A stretch of DNA of 64,000 nt from Rhodospirillales bacterium URHD0017 (GTDB taxonomy: Bacteria > Pseudomonadota > Alphaproteobacteria > Reyranellales > Reyranellaceae). The stretch is taken from the NCBI GenBank assembly GCA_900110395.1, contig FODP01000011.1, positions 62,001 through 126,000 of the forward strand. The letters run 5' to 3'. Numbering within the stretch: the first letter of the stretch is position 1; each line of letters starts with the position of its first letter. Shown piece by piece: positions 1 through 9,311 of the stretch. The notes under the pieces are model-generated. The model was not told where the DNA came from and made no database searches. It saw only the letters and a program-made list of their open reading frames with translations. The position numbers and the translations under genes are program-made.

Positions 1-513
1 TATTTCCTCTGTGATTTTGGGATCAGAAACCCTGGAGCAGAGCAATTCGGATTCGAATGCTTGAGATTGTTCGGCGGCCCAGACAACCGTGATCTGCGCT
101 TTGACCCTCGCTATGACTGTTCCAATCGGTTTCCTCTGGGAAAGTGGGCTGGATGGTCCATTGGGTGGTCCCTAAGGATATCGGCGTTTTCTGAAGCTGC
201 CTTTGCAGCCAAAGTCAAAGATGACATTGAGCACCTCTTGCTTCCGGTCGTCCGTTCCATCCTGTCTCCTGCCGACCTCCTTTCTGTATTGATCAAGAAT
301 GTCGAGCCTTGCAGTTGGGTAACGGTTGGCGGCCCAATTCGCGCTGCAAAGGTTGTCTACTTGGGGCGACGGCTCGGGGTGCCAACCGGCGAGCTTCGGT
401 CGATGCTACAACCATATTTGACGCAGATCGGTGGAGCACTTGGCCGTGGGGGAACCGGTAAAATGCAGTCTCCCAGTGCCTTTCTGGAGAAGGTATTGCA
501 GCACGCTAACTAG
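1..513 (+). CDS. hypothetical protein, 5' end outside the window
   Basis: The frame is open from the first base of the window, so the gene starts upstream; the TTG at 61 is probably not its start. At least 170 residues are visible, ending in ...FLEKVLQHAN. The visible part is mixed alpha/beta with no membrane segment and no motif I recognise. The following 157 bp show no gene. Base composition is less GC-rich than the metabolic genes downstream, which may mean an accessory origin. Function unknown. Confidence 0.55.
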   Translation, partial: YFLCDFGIRNPGAEQFGFECLRLFGGPDNRDLRFDPRYDCSNRFPLGKWAGWSIGWSLRISAFSEAAFAAKVKDDIEHLLLPVVRSILSPADLLSVLIKNVEPCSWVTVGGPIRAAKVVYLGRRLGVPTGELRSMLQPYLTQIGGALGRGGTGKMQSPSAFLEKVLQHAN

Positions 514-670
514 TCCGCTGGCGCCTGCCGCTCCATTCCCGCCGTGGCCGTCCGGTTGGCCTCGAGGAGCGTTCGAATGTGCCGAGTGAATATGGAGGGC
601 GTGCGGAGTGGCGCGCTCCAGCGACCAGTTCCGCATTGGCCTGCGTAGCACTGGCTGCTTGAATGGAGAG

Positions 671-1462
671 ATGATGACATCCCTGCGCCAGGCGTGGGCG
701 GCGTTGTCGCCCCGACTGAAGATACTGGAACCGGTCCAGTTCTCCTCCGAGCACTGGTCGCTCATTGAACGCCTGCACGCGCATTTCAACGATCGTGAAG
801 CGCATACCCACTTGCCCATGCCGATCGCCCGCTTTCGCGAGGATGCCTGCAGGGAAATCTACGAGCATGCGAAGGACTTCGACGACGTCAAAACGGTCTA
901 TGTCGATGACGGCTGGCTGCTGGCCGACGGTACGCCCGACACGATGGCACGCTACATGCGCCACTATAATGCCGACGTCGACGAGATGATGGGCGTGCTC
1001 GTCCCCTCAGCGCGCTATCGCAAAGGGCATTACGCCTACGGCAAGTTCACGGTCCCCCAGCCGCATGGCCTGCACGCCGACCATAGCGCGGAAGATCCGG
1101 CGGGCACGGGAGAGCCGATCTGCATTGCCAGGATCGAAACTCTGGGGACGCACTATGTCGCCGGTGACTACAAGGCGCACGACCCTCGAACGCAAAGCAT
1201 GCTCAAGGCCCTGAGATACTGGATCAGCGTTCCCGAAGGCGAGCCGGAGAATATTCTCCAAGAGCTGTTGAAACGGGGGACGGTCAAGACCATTCCGGTA
1301 AACAGTGTCATGCTGATGGTCGCCGGAAACGGTTCAGCAAATTCCCAGATCACACAACACATCGCCGCCAGGCCGCCCGACGGCGGCCTGCATTCGGCGT
1401 TCTTTCAGCGGCAGTACAAGCTCTACTCCAGCCAGACGTCGTCGAAACGCCAGTTGTTGTAG
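671..1462 (+). CDS. hypothetical protein, possibly 2OG-Fe(II) dioxygenase-like
   Basis: A 263-residue protein if started at the ATG ATG pair at 671/674, which has GGAGAG at 665-670; an in-frame GTG at 608 lacks such support. Around residues 128-135 there is HADHS, compatible with the HxD iron motif of 2-oxoglutarate dioxygenases, and near the C-terminus a His (in TQH) is followed by an Arg in FFQRQY. The spacing of that pair is wider than usual, so the assignment is a weak guess. The last 40 bp overlap the 3' end of the opposite-strand binding-protein gene, so the final 13 residues (LYSSQ...) may be a read-through extension. Confidence 0.6.
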   Translation: MMTSLRQAWAALSPRLKILEPVQFSSEHWSLIERLHAHFNDREAHTHLPMPIARFREDACREIYEHAKDFDDVKTVYVDDGWLLADGTPDTMARYMRHYNADVDEMMGVLVPSARYRKGHYAYGKFTVPQPHGLHADHSAEDPAGTGEPICIARIETLGTHYVAGDYKAHDPRTQSMLKALRYWISVPEGEPENILQELLKRGTVKTIPVNSVMLMVAGNGSANSQITQHIAARPPDGGLHSAFFQRQYKLYSSQTSSKRQLL

Positions 1463-3018
1463 ATGCTGTTGACCTGGATGTTGACGCCCTTGAGGCCGGG
1501 CTGCCAGCAGGTGGCGCCGTACATGTAGTAGAGCATTGGCCGCACCGCCTCGTTGGTCAGCTTCTTGTCGATCTCCCACGCGATTTTCTTGCGCTTCTCG
1601 GGGTCGCGCTCGGCCGATTGCGCGGCGACCATCGCGTCGAGGTCCTTGTTGCAGTAGTCCATGTAGGTGCGCGAGCCGCAAACATAGTTCTCGAAATAGT
1701 TCTGGTCGGGATCGTCGACGCCGTTGCCGACCTGGCTGACGGCGATCACGTAGTCGCGGCGGATGAGCTTGGGCACCCACTGCGCCGTATCCACCAGCTG
1801 GAGCTCGCCGTCGATGTAGATCTCCTTGAGCTGGCTGATCAGGAGCACCGAGGCGTCGCGGTAGGTCGGCAGGTTTCGGGTCGAGACCTTGATCTTGAAC
1901 GGCTTGCCGGGCCCGTAGCCCTTGGCCGCCATGACCGCGCGGGCCTTCTCGCGGCTCTTGACGATGTCGGGTCCGTAGCCCGGCAGGTCGCGCAGGATCT
2001 CTGGCGGCAGCCCCCAGCGACCCTCCGGCAGGGGTTGCATGGCGCCGCCGGCGTCGCCGGTCCCCGACGTCATGATGTCCCGGAACGCCTTGCGGTCGAG
2101 CGCCATGGCGACGGCACGGCGCACCTCGATGTCGTCGAACGGCGGGTTGGGGTTCATCAGGATGTTGGCGGCGACGTTCATCGGCGCGGTCTCGCAGATC
2201 GCGTCCGGCTTGTTGGCCTTGATGTCGCCGACCAGCGGCACGGTGACCTCGAACGGGAAGATCATGTCGAACTTGTTCGACTGGAACGCGAGGATCGCCG
2301 TCGAGCGGTTGGGGATGATGGTGTACTCGACGCCGTCGAGATAGGGCTTGCCCGGCTTCCAGTAGTTCGGATTGCGCGTGACCTTGATGGTCTGGTTGGG
2401 CTTGTACTCGACGAACTTGAACGGCCCGGTGCCGATCGGCGCCTGGCGCATCTCGCGCGGCGAGACGTGGCATGGGTACATCGGCGAGAAGCCCGAGGCG
2501 AGCAGGCCGAGCAGCGCCGGCTGCGGCGCCTTCAGCTTGAAGACGGCCTCGCTCTCGCCGTTGGCGGTCACACTCTCGACGTTGGCGTACCAGCCCTTGC
2601 GGAAGTTGACCTTGAAGTTCTCCGGCGCCTTGCCCTGCAGGAGATCCATGGTGCATTTCACGTCGGCGGCTGTGAACGGCTTGCCGTCGTGCCACTTGAC
2701 GCCCTTGCGCAAGGTGAAGCTGAGCGTCTTGCCGTCCTCGCTCCATGCCCATTTCTCGGCAAGGTCTGGCACGATGTCGTCGAGGCTGTTCTGTTTCTTG
2801 GCCGGATCGAACATGACCAGGTTGTTGAACACGCCCATCATCGGCAGCACGACGGAGATCGTGCCTTCCTCGTGGATCGACATGCTGGCGGGACTGTCCC
2901 GATGGGTGATGCGCAGGATGCCACCCTGCTTCTGGGCCGAGGCACTTCCAAAAGGTGCGATGAGCAGGAACGCAAGAACCACGAACCGCACGCACGACAA
3001 CGCAACGCCTATCATCAT
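1423..3018 (-). CDS. ABC transporter substrate-binding protein, family 5 (peptide/dipeptide type)
   Basis: A 531-residue periplasmic binding protein of the DppA/OppA family (SBP_bac_5). A signal peptide is clear: a hydrophobic stretch (VVLAFLLIAPFGSASAQ) followed by the mature start KQGGILRI, typical of this family, and internal blocks such as KWHDGKPFTAADV and GTGPFKFVEY are family hallmarks. No permease or ATPase genes lie beside it, so it is an orphan here and its membrane partners must be elsewhere. Being next to a ketone/flavin catabolic block, it may bind a small organic substrate rather than a peptide. Transcribed after the SDR at 3103-3903 on the same strand. Confidence 0.92.
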   Translation of the reverse strand: MMIGVALSCVRFVVLAFLLIAPFGSASAQKQGGILRITHRDSPASMSIHEEGTISVVLPMMGVFNNLVMFDPAKKQNSLDDIVPDLAEKWAWSEDGKTLSFTLRKGVKWHDGKPFTAADVKCTMDLLQGKAPENFKVNFRKGWYANVESVTANGESEAVFKLKAPQPALLGLLASGFSPMYPCHVSPREMRQAPIGTGPFKFVEYKPNQTIKVTRNPNYWKPGKPYLDGVEYTIIPNRSTAILAFQSNKFDMIFPFEVTVPLVGDIKANKPDAICETAPMNVAANILMNPNPPFDDIEVRRAVAMALDRKAFRDIMTSGTGDAGGAMQPLPEGRWGLPPEILRDLPGYGPDIVKSREKARAVMAAKGYGPGKPFKIKVSTRNLPTYRDASVLLISQLKEIYIDGELQLVDTAQWVPKLIRRDYVIAVSQVGNGVDDPDQNYFENYVCGSRTYMDYCNKDLDAMVAAQSAERDPEKRKKIAWEIDKKLTNEAVRPMLYYMYGATCWQPGLKGVNIQVNSIYNNWRFDDVWLE

Positions 3019-3102
3019 GGGTTTCCTCCTTACACCACAGCGCGGCCAGCATTCCTTGGATGGAACTTCTGATGCATGGCGGGTCGCGTCGATAGGCAGA
3101 GC

Positions 3103-3903
3103 CTAGTTCGCGGTCATGCCGCCGTCGATCACAAGTTCGCTGCCCGTGACCCACGACGATTCATCGGAGGCGAGGTAGAGGCAGCCGGCGGCGATGTCGT
3201 AGGGCGTGCCGAAGCGGCCGAGCGGCGTCGCCTCGATGCGCTTGCGCGCGACCTCGGGATTGGAATGGCCCGGCGCCGTCATCGGCGTGTCGACGAAACC
3301 CGGATGGACGGAGTTCACCCGGATCTTGTCGGGCGCGTACTGGATCGCCGCCGCCTTGGAGAAGATGCGCACCGCCCCCTTGGAGGCATGGTAGGCGGCG
3401 TTGGCGTGGCTGCCGACGATGCCGCAGATCGACGAGATGTTGATGATCGAGCCGCCGCCCGAGCGCTGCATGGCCGGCACTGCGGCCTTGGTGCCGAGGA
3501 ACACGCCGGTCGCGTTGATCTCCATGACCAGGTTCCAGTGCTCGAGCGTCTGGTCGGCAAGCCGCGGCCCCGCCGTGTGCCCGGTCTGGATGTTCTGCTT
3601 GGGATCGCGCCCCGAAATGCCGGCGATGTTGCACAGGATGTCGACGCGGCCCCAGGCCTTCTCGGCCAGGTCGACGATGGCGCCCCAGTGCCCTTCGTTC
3701 CGCACGTCCTGCTCGGCAAAGCGCGCGGTTCCGCCTGCCGACCCGATGTCCGCCTCGATGGACTTGCCCAGCGATGCGTTGCTGTCGGTCAGCAGGACGG
3801 ACGCGCCGTGCTGGGCGAACAAGCGCGCCGTCGCCGCGCCGATGCCCGAGGCGCCGCCTGTGACGATGGCGACCTTGCCTGAGAGTCTTTTGCCCGGCTC
3901 CAT
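3103..3903 (-). CDS. SDR family oxidoreductase
   Basis: A 266-residue classical short-chain dehydrogenase/reductase. It has the cofactor motif TGGASGIG near residue 15, NIAG in the fourth strand, the catalytic Ser in NISSICG and the YHASK catalytic pair, and ends with a typical C-terminal DGGMTAN. The start was set at 3903 (MEPGKRLSGK) because GGAGA lies just upstream; the open frame runs 57 codons further but that segment is not SDR-like. The substrate is unknown, probably an alcohol/ketone pair. The divergent FMO gene begins 53 bp away, so the two probably share a regulatory region. Confidence 0.93.
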   Translation of the reverse strand: MEPGKRLSGKVAIVTGGASGIGAATARLFAQHGASVLLTDSNASLGKSIEADIGSAGGTARFAEQDVRNEGHWGAIVDLAEKAWGRVDILCNIAGISGRDPKQNIQTGHTAGPRLADQTLEHWNLVMEINATGVFLGTKAAVPAMQRSGGGSIINISSICGIVGSHANAAYHASKGAVRIFSKAAAIQYAPDKIRVNSVHPGFVDTPMTAPGHSNPEVARKRIEATPLGRFGTPYDIAAGCLYLASDESSWVTGSELVIDGGMTAN

Positions 3904-3956
3904 GGTTGTCTCCTCGTTTCCTCTGTTAATCTGGCCCGTCTGCAAGGGTGTGACAT

Positions 3957-5711
3957 ATGAACGTGATTTCGCGGCCCCGTCACGACGTTCAGGACATAGC
4001 GGCTTCCTGGCTGAAATCCTTTGGCGATGCCTTGCAGGCGGGCGACGCCGCGGGCGCGGCCCGCCACTTCGCAAGCGACGGGCACTGGCGTGACGTGCTG
4101 GCGTTCACGTGGCGGATCGGGACCGAGACCGGCGGTGCGGCGATCGAGGCCGCCCTGGCGCCGACGCTTTCGCGCACCAGGCCGCGCCACTTCCACGTTC
4201 CCGAGCAGCGCTCGCCGGCGCGCCGCGTGAAGCGCGCCGGCATTGACTGCATCGAGGCGATCTTCGAGTTCGAGACAGCAGCCGGCCGCGCCAACGGCGT
4301 CGTGCGCCTGATCGAGGAGGACGGGGACTGGCGCATCTGGACGCTGCTCACGACGCTCGAGGAGCTGAACGGTTATCCCGACGGCCGGCCCAGGGCGGTG
4401 AGCGACGCCGAGAAATATTCGCGCGACTTCGGCGGCGAGAACTGGCTCGACCAGCGGCGCAAGGCGCTCGCCTACACCGACCACGATCCCACGGTCCTGA
4501 TCGTGGGCGGCGGCCAAGCCGGGCTGTCGGCGGCGGCGCGGCTCAACCATCTCGGCGTCGACACGCTGATCATCGATCGCAACCAGCGCATCGGCGACAA
4601 TTGGCGACTGCGCTATCACTCGCTCACCCTGCACAACGAGGTGCACGTCAATCATCTGCCGCTGATGCCGTTCCCGCCGACCTGGCCGGTGTTCATTCCC
4701 AAGGACAAGCTCGCCAACTGGTTCGAGACCTATGTCGAGAGCCTGGAGCTCAATTTCTGGACCGGCACCGAGCTCTCGGGCGGCAGCTGGGACGAGAAGG
4801 CAAAGTGCTGGACGGTTACCCTGCGCCGCAGCGACGGCAGCGAACGCACCATGGAACCGCGCCACATCATCGTGGCCACGGGCGTAAGCGGCATCCCGAT
4901 CTGGCCCGACATCCCCGGCCTGAAATCCTTCAAGGGCGAGGTCATGCATTCCGGCAACTACACCACTGGCGCTGCCTGGAAGGGCGGCAATGCCATGGTG
5001 ATCGGTACTGGCAACAGCGGACACGACGTCGCCCAGGATCTCTGCGCCAGCGGCGTGAACACGACGATCGTCCAGCGCAGCCCGACCTACATCGTGAGCA
5101 TCCGCGAGGCGCAGAAGGTCTATGCGACCTACAGCGAGGGCCTGCCGTTCGCGGATTGCGACCTGCTCGCCTGCTCGATGCCCTATCCGGTGCTACGCCG
5201 CGCCTACCAGCTCTCGACCGCCGAGATGCGCGAGGTCGACCGCGACCTGCTGAAGGGCCTGGAGAAGCGCGGCTTCAAGCTGACCTTCGGCGAGGACGAT
5301 ACCGGCTTCCAGATGATGTATCTGCGGCGCGGTGGGGGCTACTACTTCAACGTCGGCTGCTCCGACATGATCGTCGACGGTCGCGTCGGGCTGCTGCAGT
5401 ACGACACGATCGATCGCTTCGTTCCGGAAGGCATCGTCCTGAAGGACGGCTCGAAGAAGCCGTTGGATATGGTGGTCGTCGCCACGGGCTACGAAAGCCA
5501 GCAGGAGTTCGTGCGCGCCACCCTCGGCAACGACGTCGCCGAGCGAATCGGGCCGGTCTGGGGCTTCGACGACGGCGGCGAGCTGCGGAACATGTGGGGG
5601 CCCACGAAGCAGCCGGGCCTGTGGTTCACCGCCGGCAGCCTGGCGCAATGCCGCATCTATTCGCGCTACCTGGCGCTTCAGATCAAGGCGCGGGAAGACG
5701 GACTGATCTAG
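3957..5711 (+). CDS. flavin-containing monooxygenase with N-terminal SnoaL/NTF2-like domain
   Basis: A 584-residue protein in two parts. Residues 1-135 look like an NTF2/SnoaL-like cone fold. The remainder is a class B flavoprotein monooxygenase: GGGQAGLSAA (FAD dinucleotide motif, near residue 183), FKGEVMHSGNY (matching the FMO signature FxGxxxHxxxY) and GTGNSGHD (NADPH motif, near 343), with ATGY near the C-terminus. It likely oxygenates an N, S or carbonyl group with NADPH and O2. The domain order resembles a known class of bacterial YUCCA-like monooxygenases. Diverges from the SDR at 3103-3903 and converges on the BVMO, with a palindromic repeat between. Confidence 0.92.
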   Translation: MNVISRPRHDVQDIAASWLKSFGDALQAGDAAGAARHFASDGHWRDVLAFTWRIGTETGGAAIEAALAPTLSRTRPRHFHVPEQRSPARRVKRAGIDCIEAIFEFETAAGRANGVVRLIEEDGDWRIWTLLTTLEELNGYPDGRPRAVSDAEKYSRDFGGENWLDQRRKALAYTDHDPTVLIVGGGQAGLSAAARLNHLGVDTLIIDRNQRIGDNWRLRYHSLTLHNEVHVNHLPLMPFPPTWPVFIPKDKLANWFETYVESLELNFWTGTELSGGSWDEKAKCWTVTLRRSDGSERTMEPRHIIVATGVSGIPIWPDIPGLKSFKGEVMHSGNYTTGAAWKGGNAMVIGTGNSGHDVAQDLCASGVNTTIVQRSPTYIVSIREAQKVYATYSEGLPFADCDLLACSMPYPVLRRAYQLSTAEMREVDRDLLKGLEKRGFKLTFGEDDTGFQMMYLRRGGGYYFNVGCSDMIVDGRVGLLQYDTIDRFVPEGIVLKDGSKKPLDMVVVATGYESQQEFVRATLGNDVAERIGPVWGFDDGGELRNMWGPTKQPGLWFTAGSLAQCRIYSRYLALQIKAREDGLI

Positions 5712-5716
5712 TCTCG

Positions 5717-5789
5717 CCGGACCGTGGGCCTCCAGGCGCGCTCCAGCAAAAGACGAAGACCATGAGCGGGCCTGGAGGCCCGCGATCGG
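5717..5789. repeat. palindromic intergenic repeat, family B copy 1
   Basis: Two inverted arms built around GGGCCTCCAGGC / GCCTGGAGGCCC, separated by a loop, lie between the convergent FMO and BVMO genes. The same arms recur at 21288, 23825, 27608 and 41957. As RNA it would form a long GC-rich hairpin and could end transcripts from both sides, although no T-tract is obvious. Confidence 0.8.
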
Positions 5790-5796
5790 GCAAGAG

Positions 5797-7389
5797 TCAG
5801 CCCAGGCGCAGCTCGCGATAGCCGTCGGCTGCCACGGAATCGCAGCGCTCGCGGAAAGCGGGCGCGCTGCCGCTGTAGCGGGCGATGATGCGGGTCTGCT
5901 TGCCCTCGACGTTGCGGTTGATGCCGGTCATCCAGGAATCGATCTCGTTGGACAAAAGCCCGACGCCCAGCGATTTGACATGATCGGTCCATGACCGCAC
6001 GCCCGCGGGTGTGGCTTCGATGCGCGTGACGTCGTGCTTCTGCGCGTGGCCGAGTAGATCGGTGACCCATTCGACGCTGTATTCGATGCTGCGCGGGATG
6101 TTGCCCAGCGCAGTGTGCGGGCCCATCTGCATCATCATGTTGGGGAAGCCCTCGACCATGATGCCGAGATAGGTCTGCGGTCCGCCCTTCCACTTGTCCT
6201 TGAGCCTGAGGCCATCGACACCCTGGAAGTCGATGCGGTCGAAGGCGCCGGTGATGGCGTCGAAGCCCGTGGCGTAGATGATGATGTCGAAGTCGTACTC
6301 GGCGTCGCTGGTCTTGATGCCCTCAGGCGTGATGCGCTCGATCGGCGTTTCCTTGATGTCGACCAGCTTCACGTTGGGCTGGTTGTAGACCTCGTAGTAC
6401 TTGGTCTCGAGCGGAACACGGCGCGTCCCGAAGCCATGGTTCTTGGGGATCAGCTTCTCCGCCACCGTCTGGTCCTTGACGCGCTGACGAATCTTGCGGG
6501 CGACAAAGTCGCTCACCATCGCGTTGGCCTTGCGATCGACAAGTATGTCGCGGAAGTTGCCCTGCCACATGCCGAAGCCGCGGTTGTTGTAGAGCTGCTC
6601 CCACTTGGTCTCGCGCTCCGCTTCCGTCACCTCGCTGGTTGCCCGCGGATCGGGCGTATGCAGGAAGCAGGCGAAGGTCTCGCGGCAGCGCTGGAAGATC
6701 TCTGGATAGCGCGGGCGGATCTCGGCCATCTCCTCCTTGGAGATCTGGGCGTTGTGCAGGGGGGCGCACCAGTTGGGTGTGCGCTGGAATACCGTCAGAT
6801 GGCCCGCCGTCTTGGCGACCTCCTGGATGGTCTGAACGCCCGTGGCGCCGGTGCCGATCACGGCCACGCGCTTGCCCTCGAAGCTCACCGGCTCGTGCGG
6901 CCAGCGCGCGGTGTGGCAGGACTGGCCCTTGAAGCTCTCGATGCCGTCGATCTTGGGCATTGTCGGCGCCGACAGGGGGCCGATGGCGGTGATCAGGAAG
7001 CGGCAGGTATGCTTGCTGCCGCCCTCCAAGGTGACTTCCCAGCTTCGCGTGTCTTCATGCCAGTGAGCGGCTGCGACGCGGCTCCTGAACTGGATGTCGC
7101 GACGCAGCTCGAACTTGTCGGCGACATGGTTGAGATACTTCAGCGTCTGCGGCTGCGGCGAGAAATGCTCGGTCCAGTGCCACTCGTCCAGAAGCTCCTG
7201 GGAGAAGGAGTAGCCATAGGAATAGCTTTCCGAATCGAAGCGCGCGCCGGGGTAACGGTTCCAGTACCAGGTTCCGCCGACGCCGGTGCCGGTCTCGAAC
7301 ACGCGCACCTTCATGCCGAGCTTGCGCAGCAGAAGGAGCTGGTAGAGGCCGGAGATGCCGGCCCCGATGATGATGGCGTCGTAGTCCAA
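5797..7389 (-). CDS. Baeyer-Villiger-type flavin monooxygenase (cyclohexanone monooxygenase family)
   Basis: A 530-residue NADPH/FAD enzyme expected to insert oxygen next to a carbonyl, turning a ketone into an ester or lactone. Visible: GAGISG near residue 8, GGTWYWNRYPGARFD (hallmark of BVMOs), the BVMO fingerprint FKGQSCHTARWP near residues 150-165, and GTGATGVQ as second Rossmann motif. The start is TTG, 10 bp after the stop of the decarboxylase-like gene; no ATG fits. Last gene of the operon luciferase-like monooxygenase, ADC-like, BVMO. The substrate cannot be read from the sequence. Confidence 0.94.
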   Translation of the reverse strand: MDYDAIIIGAGISGLYQLLLLRKLGMKVRVFETGTGVGGTWYWNRYPGARFDSESYSYGYSFSQELLDEWHWTEHFSPQPQTLKYLNHVADKFELRRDIQFRSRVAAAHWHEDTRSWEVTLEGGSKHTCRFLITAIGPLSAPTMPKIDGIESFKGQSCHTARWPHEPVSFEGKRVAVIGTGATGVQTIQEVAKTAGHLTVFQRTPNWCAPLHNAQISKEEMAEIRPRYPEIFQRCRETFACFLHTPDPRATSEVTEAERETKWEQLYNNRGFGMWQGNFRDILVDRKANAMVSDFVARKIRQRVKDQTVAEKLIPKNHGFGTRRVPLETKYYEVYNQPNVKLVDIKETPIERITPEGIKTSDAEYDFDIIIYATGFDAITGAFDRIDFQGVDGLRLKDKWKGGPQTYLGIMVEGFPNMMMQMGPHTALGNIPRSIEYSVEWVTDLLGHAQKHDVTRIEATPAGVRSWTDHVKSLGVGLLSNEIDSWMTGINRNVEGKQTRIIARYSGSAPAFRERCDSVAADGYRELRLG

Positions 7390-7399
7390 CGCCTGAGGT

Positions 7400-8170
7400 T
7401 TATTCGTCAGAACGCGACTCCCTGATGCGGCGGGTGCCCTGGAACACGGGCTTGAGTGGATCCATCACGAAGCGGATACGCGGCAGGTCGGTGTCGACCG
7501 TGCAACAGGTGCCGACGATGGGATCGGCAAGCGCGATCGCGCCGGCGTTCCATGCCGCCGCGTCGAAGACGTTGACCTGCGGCTTGCCGCGCTCGGCCTT
7601 GTAGAAGGTGTACTTGGGATCGACCTGGATCAGCATCGGCTGGGTCTGGCCGTCGAGCGGCGCATTGGCCGCCGTCACCCAGTTGATGTACTGCACGTCC
7701 GTGCCGGCGACCGGCTGCGGATCGATCAGCGCGCAGTCGAGGATCGTCTTGCCGCCCCGGCTCACCGTGCCCATGACGCGGTCATGGCGGCGCAGGAATT
7801 TCACCTCGCCGGCCTCGATGGGGATGCCCCAGCGGCCGCGCAGCTCCTTGGCCGCCGTTTCGGTACTGGCGACGGCGCCCAGCAGGAAGCCGCGCGGATG
7901 CGCGCCGGCGCGGCTGCCCAGCCGCAGCACCGCGAGATTGAACGGCCCTACGGGGCTCTCCGAATACTTCGTGACGGCCAGGATCACGTAGGAGGGGAGC
8001 GCCGGATGCATCGCCTTGGGCAGCAGCCCGTCGGTGGTGCGGCGCGGCACCTCGATCAGGAGCTGCAGCATCTCGGCCTTGGGCAAGGTCCACGCCTCGG
8101 TATCGAGGTTGGCGAGCGTCGGCAGCGCCTTGGTGTTCTGGGTGATGTCGAGGGTTCCGTAGAGGGGCAT
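7400..8170 (-). CDS. acetoacetate decarboxylase-like protein
   Basis: A 256-residue protein of the acetoacetate decarboxylase superfamily. The block EAGEVKFLRRHD holds a Lys in the region of the Schiff-base Lys of the family, preceded by HPRGFLLGAVAS-like strands typical of the fold. Many superfamily members are not true acetoacetate decarboxylases (hydratases, aldolase-dehydratases), so the reaction is open. Its SD GGAG lies inside the 3' end of the luciferase-like gene and the start is 3 bp past that gene's stop, so the two are translationally coupled. Likely acts with the flanking flavin enzymes on a ketone or keto acid. Confidence 0.85.
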   Translation of the reverse strand: MPLYGTLDITQNTKALPTLANLDTEAWTLPKAEMLQLLIEVPRRTTDGLLPKAMHPALPSYVILAVTKYSESPVGPFNLAVLRLGSRAGAHPRGFLLGAVASTETAAKELRGRWGIPIEAGEVKFLRRHDRVMGTVSRGGKTILDCALIDPQPVAGTDVQYINWVTAANAPLDGQTQPMLIQVDPKYTFYKAERGKPQVNVFDAAAWNAGAIALADPIVGTCCTVDTDLPRIRFVMDPLKPVFQGTRRIRESRSDE

Positions 8171-8173
8171 GGC

Positions 8174-9292
8174 TTACTCCGCCGCGACCTTGGCGGGCGA
8201 TCCCTTGGCCGCCGCGCCTTGGGCGAACACCGGCATCACTTCCTTGGCGAAAAGTTTCAGGCTGGCCATCACCTGGTCCTGCGGCACCACCTCGTTGGCG
8301 TCCAGGATGAAGTTGATGCAGTCGACGCCGAGCGATTCCCATTTCTTGACGGCGCGAATGATGCGCGCCGGATCGCCGTAGGCCATGCCCTCGGTCTGCT
8401 GCTCGTTGGCGTCGGGCCCGGTGGCGGCGCGGCGCAGCGCCGGCAGCAGCCCGAGCGACTGGTAGGACGGCGAGGAGAAGACCTCTCGGGTCGAGATCAG
8501 CTGCGTGGCGAGATAGTTGAAGGTGTTGCCGAGCTTCTTGCCCATCTCGACGCCGGTCTTCTCGTCCTCGTGGCAGAACAGGAAGTTGGTGGTGGCGACC
8601 TGCTCGTTCACGAAGGCGCCGACCGGCTCGCACGACTTGATGCGCCGGCGGTACTCGCTGATCTTCTTCTCCTGCTCGTCGAAGCCCGCGAACGACAGGC
8701 CGAGGCTGCCCAGCCCGCGGTCGGCGGCGTCGATCTCGGTGCCGGGGCTGGTGACGGCGACCCACATCGGCGGATGCGGTTTCTGATAGGGTTTCGGCAG
8801 GATGGTGCGCTCGGGCATCGACCAGAATTCACCCTGGTAAGAGAAGGTCTCCTGCATCCACATCTTGGGCAGGCAGCGCACGAACTCGTCCCAGCTCTTC
8901 TTGGTGCTGTCGGGATTGGCGCGGAAGCCGCCGAGCTCGGTCCAGGTTGCCGAACGCCCGGTGCCGACATGCAGGCGGCCGCCCGACAGGATGTCGAGGG
9001 TGGCCGTCCTCTCGGCGATCTTGATCGGATGGTTGAATTCGGGGACGCAGACGACGATGCCGTGGCCGACCTGGATGTTCTTGGTGATCATGGCGCAGGC
9101 GGTCAGGAACAGCTCGGGCGCGGAGCAGTGGGAGTATTCTTCGAGGAAGTGGTGCTCGACGGCCCACACATGGTCGAAGCCCAGCTCGTCGGCCAGCTTC
9201 ACCTGCTCGAGGCAGTTGTTGTAGACGGTCCGTTCCTTTTCCGGCGTCCACGGACGCGGAATGGAGATCTCGTAGAACAGGCCGAACTTCAT
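8174..9292 (-). CDS. luciferase-like monooxygenase (LLM class flavin-dependent oxidoreductase)
   Basis: A 372-residue TIM-barrel enzyme of the bacterial luciferase family using reduced FMN or F420. Family blocks are clear: MKFGLFYEI at the N-terminus, FDHVWAVEHHFLEEYS, RTATLDILSGGRLHVGTGRS. The start at 9292 was chosen because the family begins with that N-terminal strand; 60 further open codons upstream overlap a palindromic repeat and are not protein-like. First gene of a three-gene operon. No flavin reductase gene is adjacent, so reduced flavin must come from elsewhere. Confidence 0.93.
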   Translation of the reverse strand: MKFGLFYEISIPRPWTPEKERTVYNNCLEQVKLADELGFDHVWAVEHHFLEEYSHCSAPELFLTACAMITKNIQVGHGIVVCVPEFNHPIKIAERTATLDILSGGRLHVGTGRSATWTELGGFRANPDSTKKSWDEFVRCLPKMWMQETFSYQGEFWSMPERTILPKPYQKPHPPMWVAVTSPGTEIDAADRGLGSLGLSFAGFDEQEKKISEYRRRIKSCEPVGAFVNEQVATTNFLFCHEDEKTGVEMGKKLGNTFNYLATQLISTREVFSSPSYQSLGLLPALRRAATGPDANEQQTEGMAYGDPARIIRAVKKWESLGVDCINFILDANEVVPQDQVMASLKLFAKEVMPVFAQGAAAKGSPAKVAAE

Positions 9293-9311
9293 CTGACGGC
9301 TCCTTCTTGAG

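Noticed and set aside
1618..9310. Plus-strand long frames opposite the binding protein, BVMO and LLM genes
   Set aside because: Antisense shadows with the same composition bias; the minus-strand frames carry signal peptide, flavin and family motifs.
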